From the NCBI GenBank assembly GCA_024743195.1, contig JANSXE010000001.1, positions 124,001 to 188,000 of the forward strand: 64,000 nucleotides of DNA, given 5' to 3'. The stretch comes from Alphaproteobacteria bacterium (GTDB taxonomy: Bacteria; Pseudomonadota; Alphaproteobacteria; UBA8366; Aestuariispiraceae). The notes below the pieces were generated by a model. The model saw only the letters and a program-made list of their open reading frames with translations. It searched no databases and was not told the origin of the DNA. This document shows, in pieces, positions 51,648 through 60,615 of the stretch (position 1 is the first letter of the stretch; every line of letters begins with the position of its first letter). Position numbers and translations under genes: made by a program.

Positions 51648-52748
51648 GTGAGCCCGACAGACCCCGCCTCCCCGGACCGACCGAACGACCCGGCCGCCGG
51701 CCGCCTCACCTACGCCGACGCCGGCGTCGACATCGACGCGGGCAATGCGTTGGTCGACCGCATCAAGCCGCTCGCCAAGGCGACGCGGCGTCCCGGCGCG
51801 GACGGAGCCCTCGGCGGGTTCGGCGCGCTGTTCGACCTGAAGGCCGCCGGCTACGAGGACCCGATCCTGGTGTCGGGAACCGACGGCGTCGGCACTAAGC
51901 TGAAGCTCGCCATCGAGGCGGATCGGCATGAGGGCGTCGGCGTCGACCTGGTCGCCATGTGCGTCAACGATCTGGTCGTGCAGGGGGCGGAGCCGCTGTT
52001 CTTCCTCGACTATTTCGCGACCGGCCGGTTGTCGGTCGAGACGGCCGCGGCGGTCGTCGAGGGGATCGCGGCGGGCTGCAAACAATCGGGCTGCGCGCTG
52101 ATCGGGGGCGAGACGGCGGAAATGCCGGGCATGTACGCCGACGGGCATTACGATCTTGCCGGCTTCGCGGTCGGCGCGGTGGAGCGCGCGCAGCTGATCG
52201 ACGGGACCAGGACGGCGACCGGCGACGTGCTGCTCGGCCTCGCCTCCAGCGGCCCGCACTCCAACGGCTACAGCCTGATCCGCAGGATCGTGGAGCGCAG
52301 CGGGCTCGCGCTCGACGACGCCGCGCCCTTCGATCCCGAGCGGAGCCTGGGCGCGGCGCTGCTGACGCCGACGCGGCTCTATGTGCGCGCCTGCCTCGAC
52401 GCGATCGCGGCCGGCGGCGGCGGCGTGCACGCGCTCTGCCACATCACCGGCGGCGGCTTCTATGAGAACCTGCCGCGGGTGACGGGGCCCGATCTCGCCT
52501 GCGCGGTGGAGCGAAGCTGGACCCCGCCGGCCGTCTTCGACTGGCTGGCCGAGGTCGGCCGGGTCACGGCGCACGAGATGCACCGCACCTTCAATTGCGG
52601 GATCGGCATGGTGCTGGCCGTCGCGCCCGACGCGGCGGCCCCGGTGCGCGCCGCGCTGGAAGCGGCCGGGGAGACGGTCTACGAGATCGGCGCGCTGACG
52701 CCGCGCGGCGACGGGTCCGCGGTGCGCATCGCAGGCGTCGACGCCTGA
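51648..52748 (+). CDS. purM: Phosphoribosylformylglycinamidine cyclo-ligase PurM
   Basis: A 366-residue AIR synthetase that closes the imidazole ring in de novo purine synthesis. Signature pieces are [62 protein letters not shown] and [16 protein letters not shown]. Start is GTG 51648 with no clear Shine-Dalgarno; a GTG start is common for purM in this group but the exact start is uncertain. It overlaps purN by one base (TGATG), so the two are translationally coupled. Confidence 0.96.
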   Translation: MSPTDPASPDRPNDPAAGRLTYADAGVDIDAGNALVDRIKPLAKATRRPGADGALGGFGALFDLKAAGYEDPILVSGTDGVGTKLKLAIEADRHEGVGVDLVAMCVNDLVVQGAEPLFFLDYFATGRLSVETAAAVVEGIAAGCKQSGCALIGGETAEMPGMYADGHYDLAGFAVGAVERAQLIDGTRTATGDVLLGLASSGPHSNGYSLIRRIVERSGLALDDAAPFDPERSLGAALLTPTRLYVRACLDAIAAGGGGVHALCHITGGGFYENLPRVTGPDLACAVERSWTPPAVFDWLAEVGRVTAHEMHRTFNCGIGMVLAVAPDAAAPVRAALEAAGETVYEIGALTPRGDGSAVRIAGVDA

Positions 52749-53425
52749 TGGCCGAGGCGCGACGGCGGCTTCGGGTCGGGGTGCTGCTCTCCGGCGGCGG
52801 CACCAATTTCCAGGCGCTGCTGGACGCCTGCGCCGACCCGGACTTCCCGGCCGAGATCGTGTTGGCGCTGTCCAACAACGCCGACGCTTTCGGTCTGGAG
52901 CGCGCGCGGCGCGCCGGGGTGGCGACCGCGGTCGTCGACCATCGCCCCTATGCGACCCGCGAGGCGTTCGAGGCCGACATCCAACGGGCGCTCGACGCGG
53001 CCGGGGTCGAGGTGGTCTGCCTCGCCGGCTTCCTGCGCGTGCTGACCGCCGGGTTCGTGGAAGCCTGGCGCGACCGGATGCTGAACATCCACCCCTCGCT
53101 CTTGCCCGCCTACAAGGGGCTGCACACCCACCGCCGGGCCTTGGCGGACGGGGCGCGATTGCACGGCTGCACGGTGCATGTCGTGCGCCCCGCGCTGGAC
53201 GACGGCCCGCTGATCGTCCAGGCGGAGGTCCCGGTTCTGCCGGACGACGACGAGGAGACGCTGGCGGCCCGCGTTCTCGCCCGCGAGCATGTGATCTATC
53301 CGCTTGCGCTGCGCCTCTTGGGCGAGGGTCGGGTCCGAGTCGTCGACGACGGCGTCGAGATCGACGGCGCCTCCGGACCGCTGCGCCTCGCCTGGGAGGC
53401 GGACGCGTCTCAGGGCGCCGACTGA
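52748..53425 (+). CDS. purN: Phosphoribosylglycinamide formyltransferase PurN
   Basis: A 225-residue GAR transformylase using 10-formyl-tetrahydrofolate. VGVLLSGGGTNFQALLDAC, the catalytic NIHPSLLPAYKGLHTHRRA with Asn/His, and ALDDGPLIVQAEVPV with the catalytic Asp are all present. Its ATG overlaps the purM stop. A 60-base gap then separates it from the converging hypothetical gene. Confidence 0.95.
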   Translation: MAEARRRLRVGVLLSGGGTNFQALLDACADPDFPAEIVLALSNNADAFGLERARRAGVATAVVDHRPYATREAFEADIQRALDAAGVEVVCLAGFLRVLTAGFVEAWRDRMLNIHPSLLPAYKGLHTHRRALADGARLHGCTVHVVRPALDDGPLIVQAEVPVLPDDDEETLAARVLAREHVIYPLALRLLGEGRVRVVDDGVEIDGASGPLRLAWEADASQGAD

Positions 53426-53486
53426 CGCGCCCGGCGCGCCTGTCTTCTCTGAGAGACCGGAGTCGGAGGCGCACGGCGCGTCGACG

Positions 53487-53951
53487 TTAGGCCGCGATTG
53501 ACGCCGGGCTGCGCCCCAACCCCAGAAGCAACTCGCTGACCGTCGGATCGTCCGGCCCGCCGGCCATCGGAAGGATGCATAGGCTGAAGCCGGGCTCGCA
53601 GGCGGCGCCCGGCCAGGCCTCGGTCGGCAGCAGGCGCGGCCGGCCGTCGATAACGGCCTCGCACAACGCCATGAGCGCGGGATCGGGACCGAGCCGGCGG
53701 CCAAGCAGACGCACGCCGAGCGCCGGTTCGATCGACGCGCCGCAGCGGCGCACGACGAAGCGGCCGTAAGGCTCGACCTGCAGCCAGGCGCCAAAGGGGC
53801 CAAGCACGTCGCAGCCGGACAATCCGTCCAGAGCGGCCGCCGGCGCGGCCCCGTCCAAGACGCAGCCGCGCGTCCAATGCGCGAGCCAATCCTCGGCGTC
53901 CGGCGCCGCCAGGGACCAAGACAGGTCGAACCGATCCAGAACCGTGTCCAT
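53487..53951 (-). CDS. Hypothetical protein, possible PAS-like fold
   Basis: A 154-residue protein from ATG 53949-53951 without signal peptide or membrane segment. The middle (GPFGAWLQVEPYGRFVVRRCGASIEPALG) and the later LRLLGRRLGPDP pattern resemble the small PAS-like domain of short alphaproteobacterial proteins that sense or bind small ligands, but I cannot name the family with confidence. Codon bias supports coding. It converges with purN. Confidence 0.6.
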   Translation of the reverse strand: MDTVLDRFDLSWSLAAPDAEDWLAHWTRGCVLDGAAPAAALDGLSGCDVLGPFGAWLQVEPYGRFVVRRCGASIEPALGVRLLGRRLGPDPALMALCEAVIDGRPRLLPTEAWPGAACEPGFSLCILPMAGGPDDPTVSELLLGLGRSPASIAA

Positions 53952-54170
53952 GCGAAGGCCCTCTTTGCTTGTGACAGAGCGTCAGTATCGGCCGCGCCCC
54001 TTAACAAATGGTTGCGCCGCGAAAGCGCGCGAATCCGACGCCCGGGGCGCCGAGTTCGCTTGAGCCCCCAGCCGGCTTGGGTAAAATCACCGCCGATTTC
54101 ACGAACGCGTCCGTCCGTCTGCATGGGCGGCGCGGCGAGAACGCCTTCAGGGGTATTGAGGAAGATGACC

Positions 54171-54311
54171 ATGGCGCATGACGACGAGCTGGAGTTCAAC
54201 CGCGCACCGCGCGAGCACCTGCAGACCTACGGCAACTTCGGCCGGCTGATGACCGTCGCGACGGTCCTGACGGTCATCGTCCTGGCGTTGATGGCCTTCT
54301 TCCTGGTCTGA
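54171..54311 (+). CDS. aa3-type cytochrome c oxidase subunit IV
   Basis: A 46-residue protein with one membrane helix (GRLMTVATVLTVIVLALMAFFLV, second half of the protein). The soluble N-terminus and single helix match bacterial aa3-type cytochrome c oxidase subunit IV, a small accessory subunit of the terminal oxidase complex. It is not near oxidase genes here. ATG 54171 with GAGGA at good spacing is chosen over ATG 54165. A perfect terminator hairpin follows 45 bases after the stop. Confidence 0.82.
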   Translation: MAHDDELEFNRAPREHLQTYGNFGRLMTVATVLTVIVLALMAFFLV

Positions 54312-54355
54312 TCGGCGCCGACTGATCGGAAGCGCGGCTCCGGCCGCGCGCACGC

Positions 54356-54386
54356 GACGCCGCCCCGGCGATGCCGGGGCGGCGTC
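54356..54386 (+). terminator. Rho-independent-type terminator hairpin
   Basis: A perfect 14-base stem (gacgccgccccggc / gccggggcggcgtc) with a gat loop, followed by ttgcgttt. It lies just after the cytochrome oxidase subunit IV gene and ends its short transcript. Confidence 0.75.
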
Positions 54387-54430
54387 TTGCGTTTCGCGTC
54401 GGTCCTTGCGTTGCCGACTGTCGGGGCGGG

Positions 54431-54498
54431 GGCTGGGCTTCGGGCAGGGCTGGGCTTCGGGCAGGGCTGGGCTTCGGGAGGGGCTGGGCTTCGCTGCG
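54431..54498 (+). repeat. 17-bp tandem repeat, four copies
   Basis: Four adjacent units of ggctgggcttcgggcag at 54431, 54448, 54465 and 54482, with the last two diverging at their 3' ends (gggagg, gctgcg). It lies in the gene-free stretch 54312-54702 between two terminators; the rest of that stretch shows nothing recognisable. It is unrelated in sequence to the 33-bp array. Confidence 0.85.
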
Positions 54499-54628
54499 GG
54501 GCGAAGCGGTCAGCGGCGGCTGCCAAGCTCCAACATAAAGCCTGTCCTGGGCGACGGCGCGCCGCACGGCGCGCAGGCGTCGCACACAGGCGACTCCCGC
54601 ATCGACGCCAAGGGGCGTCGGACGAGAA

Positions 54629-54662
54629 AGGGCCGCCGTCCCCGCATGGGGGCGGCGGCCCT
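54629..54662 (-). terminator. Terminator hairpin of ndk
   Basis: Reading on the reverse strand, a 15-base arm pair agggccgccg...cggcggccct around a four-base loop is followed by CTTTCTC, a weak pyrimidine tail. It is 41 bases after the ndk stop (54703). Confidence 0.65.
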
Positions 54663-54702
54663 CAGAATTCCGCGCACGGCGCCCTGCCGGGGCGCGCGGG
54701 CG

Positions 54703-55125
54703 TCAGCCGACGATTTCGACGCCGGCGAAGAAGTAGGCGATCTCGATCGCCGCATTCTCCTGCGAGTCCGAGCCATGCACCGAGTTGGCCTCGACCGACT
54801 CGCCGTAGAGCTTGCGGATCGTGCCGTCGTCGGCGTTCGCCGGGTTGGTCGCGCCCATCACCTCGCGGTTCTTGGCCACGGCGTTCTCACCTTCCAGAAC
54901 CTGCACGACGACCGGACCGGACGTCATGAAGGCCACCAGATCATTGTAGAAGGCGCGCTCCTTGTGGACGGCGTAGAAGGTCTCCGCCTGCTCCTTGGTG
55001 AGCTGCAGACGCTTCTGGGCGACGATGCGCAGCCCGGCGTCTTCCAGCATCGCGTTGATCTTGCCGGTCAGATTGCGCCGGGTGGCGTCCGGCTTGATGA
55101 TCGAGAGGGTCCGTTCGTCGGCCAT
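54703..55125 (-). CDS. ndk: Nucleoside diphosphate kinase
   Basis: A 140-residue NDK that exchanges gamma phosphates among nucleoside triphosphates. The phosphohistidine is His117 in [10 protein letters not shown], and [10 protein letters not shown] at the N-terminus and [15 protein letters not shown] are family marks. ATG 55123-55125. Divergent from the ABC-F gene; a clear terminator follows. Confidence 0.97.
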   Translation of the reverse strand: MADERTLSIIKPDATRRNLTGKINAMLEDAGLRIVAQKRLQLTKEQAETFYAVHKERAFYNDLVAFMTSGPVVVQVLEGENAVAKNREVMGATNPANADDGTIRKLYGESVEANSVHGSDSQENAAIEIAYFFAGVEIVG

Positions 55126-55301
55126 TGCGTTTCGGTCCTTAAGCCCATTTTCGATTCAGCATATCGCGTCTTCGCCGGGGAATTCCGCGGCTTCGCGCAG
55201 CCCCCGGCCGCGAACCGCGCGCCTTATAGACGCCCCCGAACAACGGGGCAAGCCTTGCCGGACGGCTTGCAAAGCCCGGCCAAGCTGCTATGCGAGCGGC
55301 G

Positions 55302-57224
55302 ATGCTGATCCTGAACGACATCACGCTGCGCGCCGGCGGGCGCGTGCTGCTGGACGGGGCCTCCGCGCAGATCCCCGACGGCCGGCGCATCGGTCTTGTC
55401 GGGCGCAACGGGACCGGCAAGACGACGTTGCTGCGCCTGATCCTGGGCGAGATCGCGCCGGACGGCGGCGCGGTGCGCACAGGCGCGCGCGAGACCATCG
55501 GCGCGGTCGCGCAGGAGGCGCCGATGGACGACCGGCCGCCGCTGGCCCATGTGCTGGCCGCCGACCGGCGGCTGGCCGAGCTGACCGCCGCCGTCGAGGA
55601 GGAGCGCGATCCGCACCGCATCGGGGAGCTGCACGCGCGGCTCGCCGACCTCGGCGCCCATCGCGCGGAGGCGCGCGCCGCGCGCATCCTGGCGGGCCTC
55701 GGCTTCGACGAGGCGGCTCAGGCCCGGCCGGTGCGGGAGTTCTCGGGCGGTTGGCGGATGCGGGTCGCGCTCGCCGGCGCGCTGTTCGCGGAGCCCGACA
55801 TCCTGTTGCTCGACGAGCCGACCAACCATCTGGACCTGGAAAGCGCGCTCTGGCTGGAAGGCTATCTCGCCAGCTATCCGCGCACGCTGATCCTGGTCAG
55901 CCACGACCGCGGGCTGCTGAACCGCATCCCGACGGAGATCCTGCATCTGGGGGACAAGCGCCTGACGCTCTACAAGGGCGGCTACGACGCCTTCGAGGAC
56001 CGCCGGCGCGAACAGCAGGCCCAGAACCGCGCGCTGCAGGCCAAGCAGGAAGCCCAGCGCCGCCACATCATGAGCTTCGTCGACCGGTTCCGCTACAAGG
56101 CGTCCAAGGCGCGCCAGGCGCAGTCTCGCTTGAAGATGCTGGAGCGGATGGAGCCGATCGCGATGGCCGCCGAGGATCCGACCATCGCCTTCGAGCTGCC
56201 GAAACCGGACATCCTGCCGCCGCCGATCGTGACGATGGAGGAGGTCTCGGTCGGCTACGATGCGGCGCGGCCGGTGCTGAAGCGCCTCGACCTGCGGCTC
56301 GACATGGACGACCGGATCGCGCTCTTGGGCGCCAACGGCAACGGCAAGACGACGCTGTTGAAGCTGTTCGCCGGCAAGCTGAAGCCGCTCGACGGGAAGC
56401 TGCGCCGGCCGTCCAAGCTGGAAGTCGGCTATTTCGCCCAGAACTCGCTGGAGGAGCTGAGGCCGGAACTGACGGGCCTGGAGCATCTGCAGGCGCTGGA
56501 GCCGATGGCGACGGAGACCAAGCTGCGCGCGCATCTCGGCCGGTTCGGCTTCCCGCAGCAGATGGCGGACACCCAGATCGCCAAACTCTCGGGCGGCGAG
56601 AAGGCGCGGCTCGCGCTCGCCGTCATCTGCCGCAAGAACCCCCATCTGCTGCTGCTGGACGAGCCCACCAACCATCTCGACATTGACAGCCGTCAGGCTC
56701 TGATCGAGGCGCTGGCGGACTATGAGGGCGCGGTCGTTCTGGTGACTCACGATCCCTATCTGGTGGAGGCGACGGCGGACCGGCTTTGGCTCGTCAAGGA
56801 CGGCGGCTGCGCGCCGTTCGAGGGCGACATGGCGGACTATCGCCGAATGCTGGAGCGGGAGCGCCGCGCCGCGCGGGCGGAAGAGAAGGCCGCGAGCGCG
56901 CCCGCCCCGACCGCGCCTGCGGCGGAAGCCCGACCGGACCGCCGCGCGCGCGCCCAGCAGCGCGAGCGCCTCGCGCCGCTGCGCAAGGCGGCCGCCGACA
57001 TGGAGGCCCGCATCGAGACGCTGACCGCCGAGAAGGCGAAGATCGACGCCCGTCTCGCCGACCCCGCGACCTACGACGCCGGGGCCGAGCGGATCGCGGA
57101 GCTGACGCGGCTTTCTAGCGATCTGGCCCGCGCGATCGAGAGCGCCGAGCAGGCCTGGCTTACCGCCCACGAGGCCCTGGAGGCCGCCCAGGACGCCGCC
57201 CAGCAAGGCGCGCAAGCGCAGTAG
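55302..57224 (+). CDS. ABC-F family ATPase (Uup/YheS-like)
   Basis: A 640-residue soluble protein with two ABC cassettes: first Walker A GRNGTGKTT (about 36-44), signature EFSGGW and LLLDEPTNHLDLES; second GANGNGKTT, signature LSGGEKARL, LLLDEPTNHLDIDS. Between them a charged linker (about 230-300) and a C-terminal coiled coil (about 540-625, rich in Arg/Glu). No membrane segments. ABC-F proteins act on ribosomes or other translation targets; this one is most like YheS/Uup. ATG 55302 (MLILND) is chosen over ATG 55290. Confidence 0.9.
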   Translation: MLILNDITLRAGGRVLLDGASAQIPDGRRIGLVGRNGTGKTTLLRLILGEIAPDGGAVRTGARETIGAVAQEAPMDDRPPLAHVLAADRRLAELTAAVEEERDPHRIGELHARLADLGAHRAEARAARILAGLGFDEAAQARPVREFSGGWRMRVALAGALFAEPDILLLDEPTNHLDLESALWLEGYLASYPRTLILVSHDRGLLNRIPTEILHLGDKRLTLYKGGYDAFEDRRREQQAQNRALQAKQEAQRRHIMSFVDRFRYKASKARQAQSRLKMLERMEPIAMAAEDPTIAFELPKPDILPPPIVTMEEVSVGYDAARPVLKRLDLRLDMDDRIALLGANGNGKTTLLKLFAGKLKPLDGKLRRPSKLEVGYFAQNSLEELRPELTGLEHLQALEPMATETKLRAHLGRFGFPQQMADTQIAKLSGGEKARLALAVICRKNPHLLLLDEPTNHLDIDSRQALIEALADYEGAVVLVTHDPYLVEATADRLWLVKDGGCAPFEGDMADYRRMLERERRAARAEEKAASAPAPTAPAAEARPDRRARAQQRERLAPLRKAAADMEARIETLTAEKAKIDARLADPATYDAGAERIAELTRLSSDLARAIESAEQAWLTAHEALEAAQDAAQQGAQAQ

Positions 57225-57352
57225 GCGCCTTTCACCGGCGCTGACAATCGCGTGATCTGCGGCGGCCGACGCTTGCGCGCGCGGGCGGCCGGGCAAATAT
57301 CGACCTCCGACAGACCAACGCCGGTCCGGCGTCCAGATGGAGGATTGAAAGG

Positions 57353-57835
57353 ATGGCACCGCGTCCCCTCTCCCGCCGTGCAGCGCTTGTCGCCGCGCTC
57401 GCCGCAGCCGTCGCCGCCCCGATCGCGCTTTCCGCCGCCCCGGCCCGCGCCGAGAAGGTGAACCAGAGCTTCCTCGGCGGCGTGGCGATCGAAGGCTACG
57501 ACCCCGTCGCCTATCTCAAGCAGGGGCGGCCGGTCGAAGGCTCGTCCGACTTCACGACGCAGTGGAACGGCGCCGTCTGGCGCTTCGCCAGCGCGGAGAA
57601 CCGCGACGCCTTCTCCGCCGCGCCGGAGACTTACGCCCCCGCCTACGGCGGCTACTGCGCCTGGGCGGTCAGCCAAGGCTATACGGCCAGCATCGACCCC
57701 GACGCGTGGAAGATCGTCGATGGGCGGCTCTACCTCAATTACAACAAATCCATCCAGCAGCGCTGGGAGCAGGACGTTCCCGGGAACATCGCAAAGGGCG
57801 ACGCGAACTGGCCGGAGATCGAGGCCGGGCTGTAG
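57353..57835 (+). CDS. YHS domain protein, exported
   Basis: A 160-residue protein with an RR-containing signal peptide (SRRAALVAALAAAVAAPIAL; Tat-type features) cleaved near ARAEK. The mature part is a YHS-type domain with IEGYDPVAYLKQG and YGGYCAWAVSQG, the single Cys102 at the usual place. YHS domains are thought to bind metal or act in metal resistance; the function here is not known. GAAAGG precedes ATG 57353. A bidirectional terminator follows. Confidence 0.8.
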   Translation: MAPRPLSRRAALVAALAAAVAAPIALSAAPARAEKVNQSFLGGVAIEGYDPVAYLKQGRPVEGSSDFTTQWNGAVWRFASAENRDAFSAAPETYAPAYGGYCAWAVSQGYTASIDPDAWKIVDGRLYLNYNKSIQQRWEQDVPGNIAKGDANWPEIEAGL

Positions 57836-57870
57836 AGCGCCGCGCGCTTTCCTCGCCTTCGCAGGCAAAA

Positions 57871-57904
57871 GAAAACCCCGCATCGGCGACGAGGCGGGGT
57901 TTTC
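57871..57904. terminator. Bidirectional terminator between YHS gene and rne
   Basis: gaaaaccccgc (57871-57881) and gcggggttttc (57894-57904) form a perfect 11-base stem with A-rich and T-rich ends on each strand, serving the two convergent genes. It lies in the 89-base gap between the YHS stop and the rne stop. Confidence 0.9.
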
Positions 57905-57924
57905 TCCGTTCAGGACGCGTCGGC

Positions 57925-60615
57925 TCAGCCGAGCATGCGGTTCCACCAGCCCTTGCGCTTGGGCTTGTCGGCCTTCTTCTCGGTTCCGTCGCTGACGATG
58001 TACTGGTCCAGCGGGTCCGCGGCCGCTTCGGCCGACTCCGGCGGCGCAGGCGCGGGCTCTCCGGCTCCAGCCTCCGCCGGGGCGCCGTTGTTCGCCGCCT
58101 GCGGGGCCGCAGGCTCGGCGGCAGACTCCGGGGCAGGCTCGGCGGCGGTCGGGGGCGCGGGTTCGGCGCTCGGCGGCGCCGCCTCGGGCCCCGCAGGCTC
58201 TTCCGTCTTGCGACGGCGCGCGGGGCGCTTGGCCCGGGCCTTCTTGGCGGGCGCGGGCGCCTCGCCCGCTTCTCCGGCTGCTTCCCCGGCGGTTTCTCCA
58301 GCGGCTTCCCCGCCGGCTTCTCCATCGGCCGCTTCCGGCTCCGGCGCGGTCTTGGCGCTGCGCCGGCGTTTCGGTTTGGGCGCGGCTTCTTCGGCCGCGG
58401 CGGCCGGGGCCGCCATCTCCTCGCCGTCGGAAGCGGGCGTCGTCTCGGAAGCCGCCTCGGCAACAGGCTCGGCGGCCTTGCGGCGGCGCGAAGGGCGCTT
58501 GGCCTTGGCCTTCTTCGCCGGCGCGGCCTCCGCCTCGTCGACGGACCCGCTCGGGGCGTCGGCGGGGGCGTCAGCGGGGGCGTCGGCGGGGGCGTCGCCC
58601 CCCTCCTCCGGCGCAGCGCTCCCGGACGCCGCCGCCTCATCGGCGCCCTCGTCGGCCGTCTCGTCGGCGCCGTCCTCGGGGCGCCGGTTGCGCCGGCGGC
58701 CGCCGCGGCGGCCGCGCTTGCGGCGCTTGCGGGAGCGGTCGCTGTCGCTTTCACCGGCGTCCGCGTCGGCGCTCTCGCGCGCCTCGTCCTCGGCCTCTTC
58801 GGCCTCGGCCGCCTCGGCGGCGCGGTCCGGTTCCTGCTCCTCGCGCGCGCCGTCCTCGTCGCGCCCGCTGCGGCGGCGGCCGCCGCGGCGGGAGCGTTTG
58901 GAGCGGCCGTTCTCCTCGGCCCGTCCGTCGCCGCGGCTGTCCGCGCGGGTCGGCTCCACCACCTGTTCGGCGGCGCCCTCTTCGTCGCTGGCGGTGCGGG
59001 TCAGCTCGAACTTCGGCGGGATCAGCGCCGGATCCGCCTCGATCGTGACGCGGAAGCCGTATTGCTCTTCCATCTCGCCGATCGAGTTGCGCTTGTGGTT
59101 GAGGATGTAGAGCGCGACCTCCACCGGCACCCGCGCCTTGACCACGGCCGAGCGCTTGCGCAACCCCTCCTCCTCGATCGCGCGCAGGCAGATCAGGGCG
59201 GCCGTCTCGGTCGAGGCGATGTAGCCGACGCCGCCGCAGGTCGAACAGGGTTGGCTCATCGCCTCCAACAGGCTGGGCCGCAGCCGCTGCCGCGACATCT
59301 CCATCAGCCCGAAGGCGCTGATCCGGCCGACCTGGATGCGCGCCCGGTCGCGGCGCAGCGATTCCTTCAGCTTGCGTTCGACCTGGGCGACATTGCGGTT
59401 GTCGTCCATGTCGATGAAGTCGATGACGATCAGCCCGGCCAGATCGCGCAGGCGCAGCTGGCGGGCCACCTCCTCCGCGGCCTCCAGGTTGGTCTTGAGC
59501 GCCGTCTCCTCGATATGGCGTTCGCGCGTGGCGCGGCCCGAGTTGACGTCGATCGCCACCAGCGCCTCGGTCTGGTGGATCACGATCGTTCCGCCCGAGC
59601 GCAGCTGCACCTGCGGCTCGTGGATCTGCGCCAACTGCTGCTCCACCTGATAGCGGTGGAACAGCGGGACGCCCTGCTCGTCCTTGTAGCGCTGGACCTT
59701 CTTGGCGTGGCTCGGCACCAGCGCCTTCATGAAGTCCTTGGCGGTCTTGTAGGCCTCCTCCCCGGCGACCAGAACCTCCTCGATATCCTTCGAATAGAGG
59801 TCGCGGATCGAGCGCTTGATGAGGTTCGCCTCCTCATGGATCAGCGCCGGAGCGGTCGATTGCAGCGTGCGCTGCCGGATCTCGTCCCAGAGCTTGAGGA
59901 TATAGTCGAAGTCGCGCTTGATCTCGGCTTTCGAGCGTTCCGCGCCGGCGGTGCGCAGGATCACGGCCATGCCGTCGGGCGTCTCCAACTCCGAGATCAC
60001 GCTCTTCAGGCGCTTGCGGTCCTGGGCGTTGGCGATCTTGCGGCTGACGCCGCCGCCGCGCGAGGTGTTCGGCATCAGCACGCAATAGCGGCCGGCGAGG
60101 CTGAGATAGGTCGTCAGCGCCGCGCCCTTGGTGCCGCGCTCCTCCTTGACCACCTGCACCAGCATCACCTGCCGGCGCTTGATCACCTCCTGGATCTTGT
60201 ATTGCCGCTTCAGGCGCGGGCGACGGCGCTGCGCCTCCTCGACGGCCTCGTCGACCGCCTCGGCGCCGCCCATGTCCTCGACCGGCTCGCCGTCGGGGCC
60301 GCGGCGATCCTCCTCGCCCTCGTCGTCGCCGGCGCCGGGCTCTTCGACCAGATCCTCCCGGTCCGAGACGGGGATGCGATAATAGTCGGGATGGATTTCG
60401 CTGAAGGCCAGGAAACCGTGACGGTTTCCGCCGTACTCCACGAAGGCCGCCTGGAGCGACGGTTCGACCCGCGTCACCTTGGCGAGGTAGATGTTGCCCT
60501 TGAGCTGGACCTTGGTGGTGGTCTCGTAATCGAATTCCTCAAGCTTGTTTCCGCTGACGACCGTAACCCGGGTCTCCTCCGGGTGGGTCGCGTCGATCAA
60601 CATTCTGCGCGTCAT
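57925..60615 (-). CDS. rne: Ribonuclease E
   Basis: An 896-residue RNase E/G endonuclease that begins bulk mRNA decay and rRNA processing. The S1 domain (about 30-160) carries a 45-residue acidic insert (88-133). Catalytic aspartates are Asp356 (VAIDVNSG) and Asp399 (IVIDFIDMDD); the zinc link is Cys457-x2-Cys460. The C-terminal half (about 560-896) is disordered, with Arg-rich RNA-binding patches (SKRSRRGGRRR, RKRRKRGRRGG) and repeated Ala/Asp/Pro and Gly-Glu-Ala strings, ending KRKGWWNRMLG, the conserved alphaproteobacterial end. ATG 60613-60615 with GGAG is chosen. It converges with the YHS gene. Confidence 0.97.
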   Translation of the reverse strand: MTRRMLIDATHPEETRVTVVSGNKLEEFDYETTTKVQLKGNIYLAKVTRVEPSLQAAFVEYGGNRHGFLAFSEIHPDYYRIPVSDREDLVEEPGAGDDEGEEDRRGPDGEPVEDMGGAEAVDEAVEEAQRRRPRLKRQYKIQEVIKRRQVMLVQVVKEERGTKGAALTTYLSLAGRYCVLMPNTSRGGGVSRKIANAQDRKRLKSVISELETPDGMAVILRTAGAERSKAEIKRDFDYILKLWDEIRQRTLQSTAPALIHEEANLIKRSIRDLYSKDIEEVLVAGEEAYKTAKDFMKALVPSHAKKVQRYKDEQGVPLFHRYQVEQQLAQIHEPQVQLRSGGTIVIHQTEALVAIDVNSGRATRERHIEETALKTNLEAAEEVARQLRLRDLAGLIVIDFIDMDDNRNVAQVERKLKESLRRDRARIQVGRISAFGLMEMSRQRLRPSLLEAMSQPCSTCGGVGYIASTETAALICLRAIEEEGLRKRSAVVKARVPVEVALYILNHKRNSIGEMEEQYGFRVTIEADPALIPPKFELTRTASDEEGAAEQVVEPTRADSRGDGRAEENGRSKRSRRGGRRRSGRDEDGAREEQEPDRAAEAAEAEEAEDEARESADADAGESDSDRSRKRRKRGRRGGRRRNRRPEDGADETADEGADEAAASGSAAPEEGGDAPADAPADAPADAPSGSVDEAEAAPAKKAKAKRPSRRRKAAEPVAEAASETTPASDGEEMAAPAAAAEEAAPKPKRRRSAKTAPEPEAADGEAGGEAAGETAGEAAGEAGEAPAPAKKARAKRPARRRKTEEPAGPEAAPPSAEPAPPTAAEPAPESAAEPAAPQAANNGAPAEAGAGEPAPAPPESAEAAADPLDQYIVSDGTEKKADKPKRKGWWNRMLG

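Noticed and set aside
53410-53919. Reverse frame of 169 codons overlapping the hypothetical gene
   Set aside because: Same region as the better supported 154-residue frame; composition is Arg/Ala-rich shadow-like.
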